64,000 nucleotides of DNA from Alteromonas sp. LMIT006 (GCF_024300645.1 NZ_CP101291.1:806001-870000), one strand, 5' to 3'; counted from the first letter of the stretch, positions 19,561-28,394 are shown. Program-made: numbers and translations. The notes: a model not told the origin generated them from the sequence alone.

Positions 19561-19705
19561 GCCGACTCCCGAGTTAACTTGTTGCTACTGGCGCAAATAT
19601 TGATGTAAAAACTATGGATATAAGTGAAAAGTGACTAAGAAAAAGGCTTAGATTATTTTTCTATGTGATTTGTTACTATAAAGTTGCAAAATTAAAGGAT
19701 TTATT

Positions 19706-22700
19706 ATGGCTCTTTCTAAAATAATAGGTTTGATTTCGGGAATTGCACTATCTGCATTGCTCTTAGTGACCTTGTATTCACATGATGATGAACAAGATAA
19801 AGCGGCTTATATCGCACAGCAAATGATGCAAAAGGCTGCGGAGCAATTAAAATACAGTTCACGTAGCCCTAATCAAGAACCAGAAGTTCAATTCAAATCA
19901 GACTTAAATAATCTAGACAGCTCAAATAACAAGCAAACAGACATAAAAGAGCTTGAGCAAAATTTTAAAGATGCATTTGTTAGAGTTCGGTCAAATACGA
20001 AAGAGGAAAAAAGTCGTTTACCAAAAGAGAAATTAGATGCGCTAAATGAATTAGATAAAAAATTTGGCGCAGATAAATCTACAACTTATACAGTCAATAA
20101 CGCTGGTCAGTTATCAGGTATTTACCCTTCTTATAAACAATCATTCAGTGATGCCGATCAATTTATTGATGAATTAAACGATTTATTAGATACAAACGAA
20201 CATTCAACACTAACTAAAACAAAAGAAGAATGCGCAAAAAACGGTCACTGTGTAAGTCGTTATCAGAGAAAAGTATTTGATTATCCAGTTTTGGAAAATG
20301 ATTTCGTTGTAAGTTTGAATAATGGGAAAGTTGTTTCAGCAATGGGGGTTATGTCTAAACCCAACATAAATTATGAATACTTAAAAAACAGCGATACATT
20401 AAACGATAATGAAATAGAAATATTGCTACAAAATAAATTTGGTGAGCAGTATGTTTTAGAGAAAAATGCTGTTTATGGAATTTATGACGCTAAAGTATCA
20501 GCAATACCTGCGTATCAAGCATCTATTTCTAGTGGCTCTGAAGGTTATGATGTCATTATTAATGCGAGAAACCACCAAATTGTCAGTGAAGTGCCTCATG
20601 TATTGCATGTTAATGCTCAAGGGCAGGACTTAGAAGGAAATACTTACCGATTTGAAGCAGCAAGTGACGGGTCTCGATACTATATGCAAGATGGTCGTTT
20701 TCCGCTAGACAGTTATACCACCTTATTTGATTTACAGGGGGCACTTTATCCTCAACAAGAGCTAAATTATGTTACTTCAAATAGTTTGACTTCAGGATGG
20801 GACCCTTCTGCGGTGTCCGTGTTGTCACACTTCGACAGCCTTATTACACTCTTTAGAAAAGATTATAATTATGAATTCGAGACAGCGAACGGAAGACCGG
20901 TTTATATATATGTTAATGAAGGTCAAGAAAACGCAACCGCAAACGCTAACATTTTTAAATTTGGGAGGTCTGCAAATCTAAATTATGCAAATGCTAGAGA
21001 TGTTGTTGGACATGAGTTGACTCATGCAATCATTATGGCGACTAGCAACCTGAAATACGCCAACCAATCTGGAGCACTTAATGAATCGTTTGCAGATTTA
21101 TTTGGCACATTGGCTTCTGATGACGGAAACTGGCTTTTAGGTGAGGATGCTCGTTATGACGGTGGTTACTTAAGAAACATGAAAAATCCAGGTGATGATA
21201 ACGTTATAGGTTTTGCTCAGCCGTCGCATTTTAAACAGTATGTATACAATGGTAGCGTACATAGAAACTCTGGTATACCGAATCGCTTTTTCTACCTTGT
21301 CGCTGAGGGCAATGTTAACAATAGGATTGGGAGAACTAAAACTGGAGTGATCGCGTTTGATGTATTACGTTCATTAAATAGATACGCGAGTTTTATCGAC
21401 TTTTATCAGGCTATGAAAGCGCAGGCATCTACGCGTTACGGCACAGATAGTGATGAAGTGTCTGCCATTGTAGAAGCCGGGCAAAAAATTGGCTTCGAGT
21501 CTCAAGGTGTCAGCAAAAACGAGGTAAGCACAAACCAACTTGCACCAAGTATAAACGCAACCTTATTTTTAAATTATAACTACCTTTTTGGGACCTATAA
21601 TTTGAACATGCAGCTGTTTAACTCAAATAACCGCACATATGACAGCGATTCTGTTTTGACTCTTTCTTATTTAGCAAATAACGCTAGGCCTGCAGCGGGT
21701 GTTTTTTCTAATGGAGAGGAATCTGAGCTTGCAGTTCTGTATAAATCTTTCGATGGATCGATTGGTTACGTGTTTTACAATTCAGAGACTGGTTATGGAC
21801 AAGACACCTTTTTAGATAGTAATGCAGCGGCTAATTTCAATAAAATATCGGTTGATAGACAATATAAAAGTATGGCGAGCAGTCTAACTGGCGATAACCA
21901 AAATCAAATTCTATTGTTAGATACGGAAAGTTTTGAGATTAACACCGTTGGTCCAACTGGTCCGTCTTATACACAAGCTGAGAGTGGTTTTCCAGTTGAA
22001 ATAGTTGATGTTGTGGAATTTGATTCAACCGGTCGCTACTTGGCGTTTGATTATTTATCTTCAACTCCAGATGGTCAAACGTTTTGGTCTATCGGTATTT
22101 TGGAGATAGAGACAGGCTTTATTAGTTACCCGTTTTCAAGATTACCCACAAACATCTCTGTAGGTAATCCAACATTTAGTAACATTAATAGTGAAATTAT
22201 TATTTTTGATGCATTGTTTAGCGAAACAAATCAAAGTGCCGTATATGCCTTAAATACTCGAACAGGTAGTGTTTCCGCTATTACAGAAACAAACATTAGC
22301 GATACAAGTGGACATTTAGCCTATCCATCATTTACGCAAAACGATAATGCCGCTATTTTTGCATTAAAAGTAGGAAATGGTATTGATGATCAATACCTGG
22401 TTAGTATTGGGCTAGACGAGAATTATGAAGGCATTGAAGGTAGCTATGAGTATCTTAACCCTGTAACTCCTGCAAAATACATTAGAACTATTCCAATTGA
22501 TATTTACCAAGACACACTAACACTGACACAAAACAGAACCACGTTTGATTTTGGGGATGTTACATCGGAACAATCAGGTGAAATTTGCCTTACCAATGAA
22601 TCAACCCATCCTATTGAAATCAATGAGGTGAGGCATGATGCAGGAGTTTCTTTAAGTGCATTACCTAGCTATTACAGCGGAGGAGAAGAAGTTTGTGCGC

Positions 22701-24649
22701 CTGTTACTGTAAAAATAGAAGAATTGCCTTTAGGCTTGTTTAATCTTAACGCTGAATTAGATCACAATGGCACAAGTCAGCCTATTATTTTAACATTTAC
22801 AGGAAATAAACTATCTGATTTTGACAATGACGGCATTCCAGATGCGACTGACCATGATGATGATAATGATGGCACAGCTGATGTGGATGATGCCTTCCCG
22901 TTTGATGCAACTGAAACCAAAGACACTGACAACGATGGCATTGGTAACAACGCTGATACCGACGATGACGATGACGGCCTGAGTGACGAAGTCGAGATTG
23001 CAAACGGCCTAGATCCATTAAATGCGTCAGATGCCAATGCAGATAACGATAATGATGGTGTATCAAACGCGATTGAAATCGCTAATGGCACCAATCTATC
23101 GGTAGATGAGTTCCCGCCTGAATTCAGAAGTTTGGGCGGTCCTATTACCGTTGTTGCAACGGGTGAATTAACCCAAATTAATAGCGTCACCCCGCCTTTG
23201 GCGTTCGATAATGGCGTAAGAATGAATGTTATTTCCTCTCATTCGGGAGGCTTTCCAGTTGGTGTCACCACCATAACATATACGGCAACGGATAAAGCAG
23301 GTAACAGTGCTACCGCAGAGCGTATGATTACTGTCATCCCCTATATCAGCGCTGGTGCAGATAAAACGGTGGCCGAAGGCCAAACCATCGATATACGGTT
23401 AACATTGAATGCAGAAGCATTGACATACCCCGTTACGGGTACGCTGATCCTATCTGGTACGGCAGTAAATGGTGAAGATTACACCGTTTCAACCAGTGAC
23501 GTGATGATTGAAGAAGGAACCGAACAAACCGTTCAATTCACAATCCTAGACGATGGCTTGGGTGATAATAATGAAACCCTTAGAATCACGTTTGATAATT
23601 TAGTGAATGCTGGGACCAGAGCGCTTGAAAGTACTGATTTAGCGATCAGCGAAGACAATTTACCACCTACCCTTACCATGTCTGTGTCTCAAAACGACAT
23701 CGTGTCACGCACAGTCAATAAATCCACCATAGTGTACATCTATGTGGAAGCAAACGATCCAAATGGGATGACTGAGCTGCCTTTGACTTTCAGCGGGATA
23801 AACGGCTTGGTAAGAGAATCTGGCTATGACTTAAGTTTTAACCCAATCAATTTAGATGCTGGCGTTTATGAGTTGTTGGTTGGTGTTCGAGACGATCAAT
23901 ACTCGGTAGAAAAGAGTCTCATCATCAATATATTGGATGGTACGACCTCTCGAACTGCGCAAGATGCGGACTCGGATAACGATGGCATTGCCGATAGTGT
24001 TGATACAATTAGGCAACCTAATATACAGGCCGTTGGTAATGGTTTTGCAACTGCTCAGGAAGGTGTCACGCTTGCGCTAGGTTTGCAAGCAATGAGCGCA
24101 GGCAATACAGGCATCGTTATGACTGAGTCGCAAATAGGAGAAGATCTGCAATTTGATTACTCGTTGATTATGGATTTCATGCTATCTGGGTTGGATAACG
24201 GCGCAAGCTATGAGCTTGTTATACCGCTATCAGAATCACTTCCGGGAAATGCAGTATACCGCAAAAATAATGGCACTCGTTGGTTGGATTTTGTGATCAA
24301 CGCAAACAATGCTGTGTTCAGTGCCAATACAACCGGTGATTGTACTGATTTAGCAGAAAATGAATGGGTGTCTGGTCTGAATACTGGGGCTAATTGCTTG
24401 AAACTGCTCATCGAAGACGGTGGTCCGAACGACATGGACGGACGTGTGAATGGACAAGTACAAGATCCGTCTGGCATTGCCACGCCAATCAGCACGAATA
24501 CCAACACAAATACGAACACCAACACTAATACCAATAGTGGCGGTAATAGCTCTAACGGAGACAGTGGAGGTAGTGTGAGTATCTGGTGGTTGTTGCTGTT
24601 GTTAGTTATTTTTAAACGCAACCTTATGGTGAAAAGTGGAGTTGTTTAA
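19706..24649 (+). CDS. Giant secreted M4 (thermolysin-like) metallopeptidase with GlyGly-CTERM anchor
   Basis: A 1647-residue exported protein. An N-terminal hydrophobic segment (residues 4-24) serves as signal. Residues ~50-330 look like the FTP/propeptide region of M4 zymogens. The catalytic domain has zinc motif HELTH at ~436-440 and GALNESFADLFG at ~459, with the domain-2 signature RNSGIPNRFFYLVAEG. Residues ~640-930 resemble a TolB-like propeller. Thrombospondin type-3 calcium repeats (DFDNDGIPD, DDDNDGTADVDDA) span ~1035-1128. An HYR-like module (PVGVTTITYTATDKAGNSA) and a Calx-beta-like module (AVNGEDYTVS) follow. A Thr-Asn repeat linker at ~1595-1611 leads to the C-terminal GlyGly-CTERM (GGSVSIWWLLLLLVIFKRN), a rhombosortase sorting signal. 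AAGGA precedes ATG 19706. Expected role: extracellular proteolysis, an unusual cargo for a small integrative element. Confidence 0.9.
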   Translation: MALSKIIGLISGIALSALLLVTLYSHDDEQDKAAYIAQQMMQKAAEQLKYSSRSPNQEPEVQFKSDLNNLDSSNNKQTDIKELEQNFKDAFVRVRSNTKEEKSRLPKEKLDALNELDKKFGADKSTTYTVNNAGQLSGIYPSYKQSFSDADQFIDELNDLLDTNEHSTLTKTKEECAKNGHCVSRYQRKVFDYPVLENDFVVSLNNGKVVSAMGVMSKPNINYEYLKNSDTLNDNEIEILLQNKFGEQYVLEKNAVYGIYDAKVSAIPAYQASISSGSEGYDVIINARNHQIVSEVPHVLHVNAQGQDLEGNTYRFEAASDGSRYYMQDGRFPLDSYTTLFDLQGALYPQQELNYVTSNSLTSGWDPSAVSVLSHFDSLITLFRKDYNYEFETANGRPVYIYVNEGQENATANANIFKFGRSANLNYANARDVVGHELTHAIIMATSNLKYANQSGALNESFADLFGTLASDDGNWLLGEDARYDGGYLRNMKNPGDDNVIGFAQPSHFKQYVYNGSVHRNSGIPNRFFYLVAEGNVNNRIGRTKTGVIAFDVLRSLNRYASFIDFYQAMKAQASTRYGTDSDEVSAIVEAGQKIGFESQGVSKNEVSTNQLAPSINATLFLNYNYLFGTYNLNMQLFNSNNRTYDSDSVLTLSYLANNARPAAGVFSNGEESELAVLYKSFDGSIGYVFYNSETGYGQDTFLDSNAAANFNKISVDRQYKSMASSLTGDNQNQILLLDTESFEINTVGPTGPSYTQAESGFPVEIVDVVEFDSTGRYLAFDYLSSTPDGQTFWSIGILEIETGFISYPFSRLPTNISVGNPTFSNINSEIIIFDALFSETNQSAVYALNTRTGSVSAITETNISDTSGHLAYPSFTQNDNAAIFALKVGNGIDDQYLVSIGLDENYEGIEGSYEYLNPVTPAKYIRTIPIDIYQDTLTLTQNRTTFDFGDVTSEQSGEICLTNESTHPIEINEVRHDAGVSLSALPSYYSGGEEVCAPVTVKIEELPLGLFNLNAELDHNGTSQPIILTFTGNKLSDFDNDGIPDATDHDDDNDGTADVDDAFPFDATETKDTDNDGIGNNADTDDDDDGLSDEVEIANGLDPLNASDANADNDNDGVSNAIEIANGTNLSVDEFPPEFRSLGGPITVVATGELTQINSVTPPLAFDNGVRMNVISSHSGGFPVGVTTITYTATDKAGNSATAERMITVIPYISAGADKTVAEGQTIDIRLTLNAEALTYPVTGTLILSGTAVNGEDYTVSTSDVMIEEGTEQTVQFTILDDGLGDNNETLRITFDNLVNAGTRALESTDLAISEDNLPPTLTMSVSQNDIVSRTVNKSTIVYIYVEANDPNGMTELPLTFSGINGLVRESGYDLSFNPINLDAGVYELLVGVRDDQYSVEKSLIINILDGTTSRTAQDADSDNDGIADSVDTIRQPNIQAVGNGFATAQEGVTLALGLQAMSAGNTGIVMTESQIGEDLQFDYSLIMDFMLSGLDNGASYELVIPLSESLPGNAVYRKNNGTRWLDFVINANNAVFSANTTGDCTDLAENEWVSGLNTGANCLKLLIEDGGPNDMDGRVNGQVQDPSGIATPISTNTNTNTNTNTNTNSGGNSSNGDSGGSVSIWWLLLLLVIFKRNLMVKSGVV

Positions 24650-24799
24650 AATGAAAGAACAATGTCGAGCTGAATTTTGATTATGACAACATGAAGCCTA
24701 TGGACAAAATCAATGCAAAGCGCCCCAAGCAGATAAGTGGAATATTGAAAAAGACCTAATGACAGCGCATCATCAATGTTTAATGCCGCACATAAACAA

Positions 24800-25130
24800 A
24801 GCAATAAGCTGAACACGGATAATAAGAAAGTGCTTCAAGCTTATAACTTACGTCAACCTCCAAAAGCCTAAGTGTTTCACTTTGGCAAAGGGTCACAATA
24901 TACCAGCAAAAATTATCGTTAACAGTTAGCTGATTAATGGTATTGGTGCTAGTATGGGCGATGTTTGAGCTTGTTGGAATAATGGTATTGTACAGAGGTT
25001 CTTCGGCAATTTAAAACATGATTGGTTACTGAAAGTGCCACAGACAACTCGTGGGCATATGAGAAATGATGTGGCAGAGTATATGCGCTATTATCGCTTA
25101 GAACGACTTCATACAGCTAACTGTGATCAT
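24800..25130 (+). pseudogene. Degenerate IS3-family orfB (3' part)
   Basis: Fragments KVLQAYNLRQPPKA, FHFGKGSQYTSKNYR, GIGASMGDV, VQRFFGNLKHDWLLKVPQTT and YMRYYRLERLHTAN follow the IS3-family DDE transposase C-terminal half in order (normal: VFHSDRGSQYTS...ASMSxxGxCWDNA.xExFFxxLKxE). Several in-frame stops and a degraded DD-motif show it is a remnant. It occupies most of the gap between the peptidase and integrase genes; 24650-24800 shows no recognisable feature. Confidence 0.75.
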
Positions 25131-25210
25131 ATTTATCTATTGGTAATTCTTGTGCTTGATACCCATTTATACAATAATTGACTAATAGTATTAAGTTGCT
25201 ATACAGCCTC

Positions 25211-26692
25211 TCACATCACTCTTAACATACTGTTTAGTTCCACTACATTATCCACAGGAGTATCTAGTAGATGCTTATGGATAATCCTACTTGTATCTCT
25301 TAGTCCGACGATGAAATCACTTTCAGCTAGACTTTCAGAACCATAATGCAACATATGTCTACTTACTCCAGCTTTACCAGCTCCCCATCCAGCAATTAGC
25401 GCAACACTCTTAGAGTCGACATTGCAACTATTAGCGTTTGCTGCCAATGAATGTCTTAAACAATGACCAGTGAAGGTGTGTGTGCTATGTGGAAGGGCTT
25501 TGGCAATGAAGCGCTTGATGTAGACGTAATGATTGCCGTTAGAAGTCTTATGACACCATGCTATAGTCTGTTCAATGTGCTGCTTGATAAACTCTAATGC
25601 AAAGACGATTGGAACCACTCTGGCTCTAGCAGTCGTTTTACCCTTGGGGATCACGATATGAGGTATGTCTGATGCCAAACCACTTAAGACATCCTCAACA
25701 TTTAAAGAACTCACCTCACTTGGCATAACGCCGCCTTGTAAATACAACAGACACAGACATGCGCTAAATGATTGCAGGTTTTGACCTTCCTGCTCGGTAC
25801 AGTAGCGAACCAGCTCAAGTTGTTCCGTTTTATTAAGTGGATATCTTGTTTTTGCGTCTTGACCGACAATCTCAGGTTTAATCAGATTCCAGTTCAGTTT
25901 CCACTTGCGCTTGATGTAATTCAGGATGCGGAATAAGTCTGTCACCTCCCTCTTAATTGTGTTTCTACTCAAAGGGGTTCCTTTAGCAGTGGTGTGCTTA
26001 AGACGTTCATCTCTATAAGAATCAAGGCTCCAATTGATTAGCTCTGCAGTACCTGTTGAACACAAGTGATCACCGAGGTATTTGTAAAACCTATTCCAGT
26101 TGGTGATGCAGTCACGTCTACTTTTAGCCGTAAGCGTATCTTTTTTATCCTCTAGATAGGTTTTGAGTATTTCTGAAGTATGTTGCTGCTCTAGCTTGGA
26201 AGCATCAAGTAAAGCCTGCCATGCTAGGCTAGTCGCTTTGTCATGGAAGGATTCAGTATCTTGTTGATAGGCCTGATATGCCTCCTCAATGTCTGGTATG
26301 AGCTCGTCAGCTTTCTCTGCCGCAGATTTGTAGATACTGTGGGTGTATTGATGATTCTCGTCAAACTGTGGCTCGCCACGCTCTTCATAGTCCTTAAGAA
26401 GACCTGGCGTAAGCTTTTGAGAGCGAAGTATCTTTTTGGCTGCAGCGATAAGCTGTGAATGACTTGCGTCGTCAGGATCTTGTGTTTTACAGAACTGTAT
26501 CAGCTGTTCATAATCTTTGGACAGCTCGAGATATTTCTCGTCAAAATCCAGCTGTGATGTTGCTGAAACATGAAGTTTCATTGGAGCAACATACCGAGTT
26601 TTATTTGCTATTGCTTGATATTGTTGCGGTATTCCTCGTGTATAGTAATACAGATCATTTTTGACTGTAACGTACTTTTTCTTGAATGACAT
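25211..26692 (-). CDS. Tyrosine-recombinase integrase of element 1
   Basis: A 493-residue phage-type integrase. The N-terminus (KKKYVTVKNDLYYYTRGIPQQ) resembles the arm/DUF6538-like start of marine integrases. The SAM-like core-binding domain is at ~150-270 (KSRRDCITNWNRFYKYLGDH). The catalytic part has HxxR (GHCLRHSL), the Trp/His position (AGWG) and the Tyr nucleophile (RHMLHYGSE). The position normally holding catalytic Arg I reads GGVMPSEV, Met instead of Arg (compare TGxRPSE). GGAGGTGAGTT before ATG 26692 is a strong ribosome-binding site. The gene lies next to attR and is read toward the element interior. It would catalyse integration/excision at tRNA-Phe. Confidence 0.9.
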   Translation of the reverse strand: MSFKKKYVTVKNDLYYYTRGIPQQYQAIANKTRYVAPMKLHVSATSQLDFDEKYLELSKDYEQLIQFCKTQDPDDASHSQLIAAAKKILRSQKLTPGLLKDYEERGEPQFDENHQYTHSIYKSAAEKADELIPDIEEAYQAYQQDTESFHDKATSLAWQALLDASKLEQQHTSEILKTYLEDKKDTLTAKSRRDCITNWNRFYKYLGDHLCSTGTAELINWSLDSYRDERLKHTTAKGTPLSRNTIKREVTDLFRILNYIKRKWKLNWNLIKPEIVGQDAKTRYPLNKTEQLELVRYCTEQEGQNLQSFSACLCLLYLQGGVMPSEVSSLNVEDVLSGLASDIPHIVIPKGKTTARARVVPIVFALEFIKQHIEQTIAWCHKTSNGNHYVYIKRFIAKALPHSTHTFTGHCLRHSLAANANSCNVDSKSVALIAGWGAGKAGVSRHMLHYGSESLAESDFIVGLRDTSRIIHKHLLDTPVDNVVELNSMLRVM

Positions 26693-26716
26693 AACTCACC
26701 TCCAATGTCTAAGGCA

Positions 26717-26737
26717 TTTGTACCATGTTTTGTACCA
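26717..26737 (+). promoter_or_regulatory. Two arm-like repeats TTTGTACCA near attR
   Basis: TTTGTACCA at 26717-26725 and 26729-26737, 12 bp apart as in the left-end cluster and just upstream of the integrase start. They may serve both as integrase arm sites and as operators for integrase autoregulation. Confidence 0.6.
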
Positions 26738-26795
26738 CATGGTGTAGGACATTGGCGTTAACGTCTGATTTTTAAGTGTTTTTTGTGTTTGTTAT

Positions 26796-26816
26796 ATCCC
26801 GGGTCGAGGCACCATT
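26796..26816 (+). repeat. Second att copy (attR of element 1 / attL of element 2)
   Basis: Identical to 16843-16863 over 21 bp. Only the tRNA 3' end is duplicated, so this is not a functional tRNA. The sequence to its right again begins the element left-end module, showing that a second element lies in tandem. Confidence 0.9.
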
Positions 26817-26881
26817 CTCCTCTCAAGCCACCATTTAATCACAGTATTTATGCGACTTTTATCGCCTAGACTATCAAAACG

Positions 26882-26899
26882 CTACCAGTTTGGCTACCA
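26882..26899 (+). promoter_or_regulatory. Arm-like repeat pair of element 2 (CTACCA)
   Basis: CTACCA at 26882-26887 and 26894-26899, 12 bp apart, the same spacing as the TTTGTACCA pairs of element 1 but with GCTACCA in place of GTACCA. They lie at the equivalent position, between the att core and the G-rich block. Confidence 0.45.
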
Positions 26900-26933
26900 C
26901 ATTGATTTATTTATTACCCAGTGATTTTCTTGT

Positions 26934-27068
26934 AGGGGGCGGGGAGGGGTAACATCACTTCTATTGTTTATAGGTGCTTCTCAAATTTACAAGAAGGTAA
27001 TTTAGGAAAAGGGCTTATAGACACTAAGGCTGATATCTTGTAGTGTAAATTAGGATTGGGAGATTGTA
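26934..27068 (+). repeat. Conserved left-end block with G-rich motif (copy 2)
   Basis: GGGGGCGGGGAGGGG (26935-26949), then GGTGCTTC, AAATTTAC, GAAGGTAATTTA, GAAAAGGGCTTATAGACA and a GGGAG just before an ATG at 27069, in the same order as 16995-17129. It is evidence for a second related element rather than a chance repeat. Confidence 0.7.
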
Positions 27069-27097
27069 ATGAATAAATTTCCAATAGCACTGCTGTT
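27069..27097 (+). pseudogene. 5' stub of a small exported-protein gene, cut by an IS
   Basis: ATG 27069 encodes MNKFPIALLF, a leader-like start preceded by GGGAG, at the same place as the lipoprotein gene of element 1. After nine codons it runs into the terminal repeat (TGAATCGCCACC) of an IS3-family remnant. The rest of the gene is lost. Confidence 0.5.
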
Positions 27098-27727
27098 TGA
27101 ATCGCCACCAGTAATCTAGACACTTCCCAGCCTTTCTTGGTAACGGTTTTCATACTCTACTGGTGACAGCAGATTATTGGAACCATGTTTTCTTTTGCAG
27201 TTATAAAACATCTCGATGTATTCAAAGATATCGCTTCTGGCATCGTCTCTTGTTGAGTAGATTTTTCGCTTGATGCGTTCACGTTTCAGTAGTTGGAAGA
27301 AACTCTCAGCAACAGCATTGTCGTGACAGTTTCCTCGTCTGCTCATGCTACCTTCCAGGCCATTAGCTTTGAGGAATGCTTGCCAATCATGGCTGGTGTA
27401 CTGGCTTCCCTGGTCGGAATGCACCATCACTTGTTGTTTAGGATTACGCCGCCAGACAGCCATCAGCAGCGCATTCAGCACAATGTCTTTGGTAATGCGT
27501 GACTGCATTGACCAGCCAATCACTTTGCGTGAGAACAAATCCACGACCACTGCCAGATATAACCAACCTTCGTGAGTGCGGATATGTGTAATATCCGTTA
27601 CCCAGGCTTCATCTGGCGCCGTAGGATTAAACTGACGCTGCAACCGGTTGGGAACAACAATGTGACTCTCACCACCACGATGACGTGGCCTGCGATAGCC
27701 CACCTGAGCCTTCAGATCTTCTGAGCA
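27098..27727 (-). pseudogene. IS3-family orfB remnant (5' truncated)
   Basis: The terminus TGAATCGCCACCAGTAATCT at 27098 is followed by a minus-strand transposase fragment of about 203 residues: DLKAQVGYRRPRHRGG, EAWVTDITHIRTHEGWLYLAV (split motif), VMVHSDQGSQYTS and NCHDNAVAESFF. The D, D and E of the DDE core are all present. The frame ends in a stop upstream of DLKAQ, so orfA and the orfB start are missing. The same IS end occurs at 33615 and, inverted, at 38869. Confidence 0.85.
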
Positions 27728-27773
27728 TTACTTCAAACAGCTACGTATGATAATAGATTCCCCGTTTAACACG

Positions 27774-28394
27774 CTATTTACTCTCTATTGCATATCGACT
27801 CAAAATTAGTGCAACAATGTTCTTGGCAATATTCTTTTTAGCCTCGTCACTTAGCGCATCTTCAATTTTAAAAAGCTGTGGCCAGAAACACTGCCCTTTT
27901 ACCAAACTGTCTATTTCATTCACCACGTATTTAACATCATCAAAAGCCAATCTGCCATCAGCCTTTGCATCATTGAGCCATCGATGCATGGCCGTTTCCT
28001 GAGCTTTTAACTGCGCTACTTCGTCTTTGAGTTTATCAGGTTCATAAAAGAAGTAGCCAATCGCTACACGGGCTAAATCAAGATGACTTTCACTTACCAT
28101 AAACTCGATGTCTTTGAGAATGATGCTTTGCAGCTGTGTATCGAGAGGTTCGTTAGGTAAGTAATGCGCTGTGATATTCATTATGGCACTTTGCCACTGC
28201 TCGGTGACAAGATGCATAACTAAATCTTCTTTCGTAGAAAAGTGATTATACACAGTACGCTTAGACACATTAGCCAACTCAGCAAGCTTATCCATGCTAG
28301 TACCTTTCACGCCAAATTCTTGAAACGCTTGCGTCGCTGCTTGAATAATCGCTTCGCGTTTTAAGTCGCTAAGGGTTCGTGTATTGCCAGCCAT
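27774..28394 (-). CDS. TetR/AcrR-family repressor of the adjacent RND pump
   Basis: A 206-residue regulator with a TetR N-terminal HTH (REAIIQAATQAFQEFGVKG, ...SMDKLAELANVSKRTVYNHF) and a helical C-terminal ligand domain. It diverges from a membrane-fusion/RND operon across a 200-bp intergenic region containing a perfect 13-bp repeated motif, the common layout for a local efflux repressor. The ligand is unknown. The C-terminal part resembles AefR-like regulators (TetR_C of about 110 residues). Confidence 0.88.
   Translation of the reverse strand: MAGNTRTLSDLKREAIIQAATQAFQEFGVKGTSMDKLAELANVSKRTVYNHFSTKEDLVMHLVTEQWQSAIMNITAHYLPNEPLDTQLQSIILKDIEFMVSESHLDLARVAIGYFFYEPDKLKDEVAQLKAQETAMHRWLNDAKADGRLAFDDVKYVVNEIDSLVKGQCFWPQLFKIEDALSDEAKKNIAKNIVALILSRYAIESK

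Larger units (their letters stand above)
16843..26816. mobile_element. tRNA-Phe integrative element 1
   Basis: A 10-kb segment bounded by a perfect 21-bp direct repeat (16843-16863 and 26796-26816) made of the tRNA-Phe 3' end plus ATT. Inside, from left: arm-like repeats, a G-rich conserved block, a lipoprotein gene, a D5-type helicase, a degenerate IS3 orfA, an M4 peptidase gene, a degenerate IS3 orfB, and a tyrosine integrase reading away from the right junction. No capsid, packaging or conjugation gene is present. This composition suggests a satellite-like or helper-dependent element, which is inference; that it is a tRNA-targeted integrative element is well supported. Confidence 0.85.

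Noticed and set aside
22777-23190. Long antisense reading frames opposite the TSP3 repeats of the peptidase gene
   Set aside because: They are shadows produced by the GAT/GAC-rich repeat; the sense protein explains the sequence completely.
24500-24536. Short AC-A-rich tandem repeat considered as a CRISPR or regulatory repeat
   Set aside because: It is in frame within the peptidase gene and encodes a Thr-Asn linker.
26796-26816. A second tRNA-Phe gene
   Set aside because: Only the T-loop to CCA part is present; D arm and anticodon arm are missing. It is an att copy.
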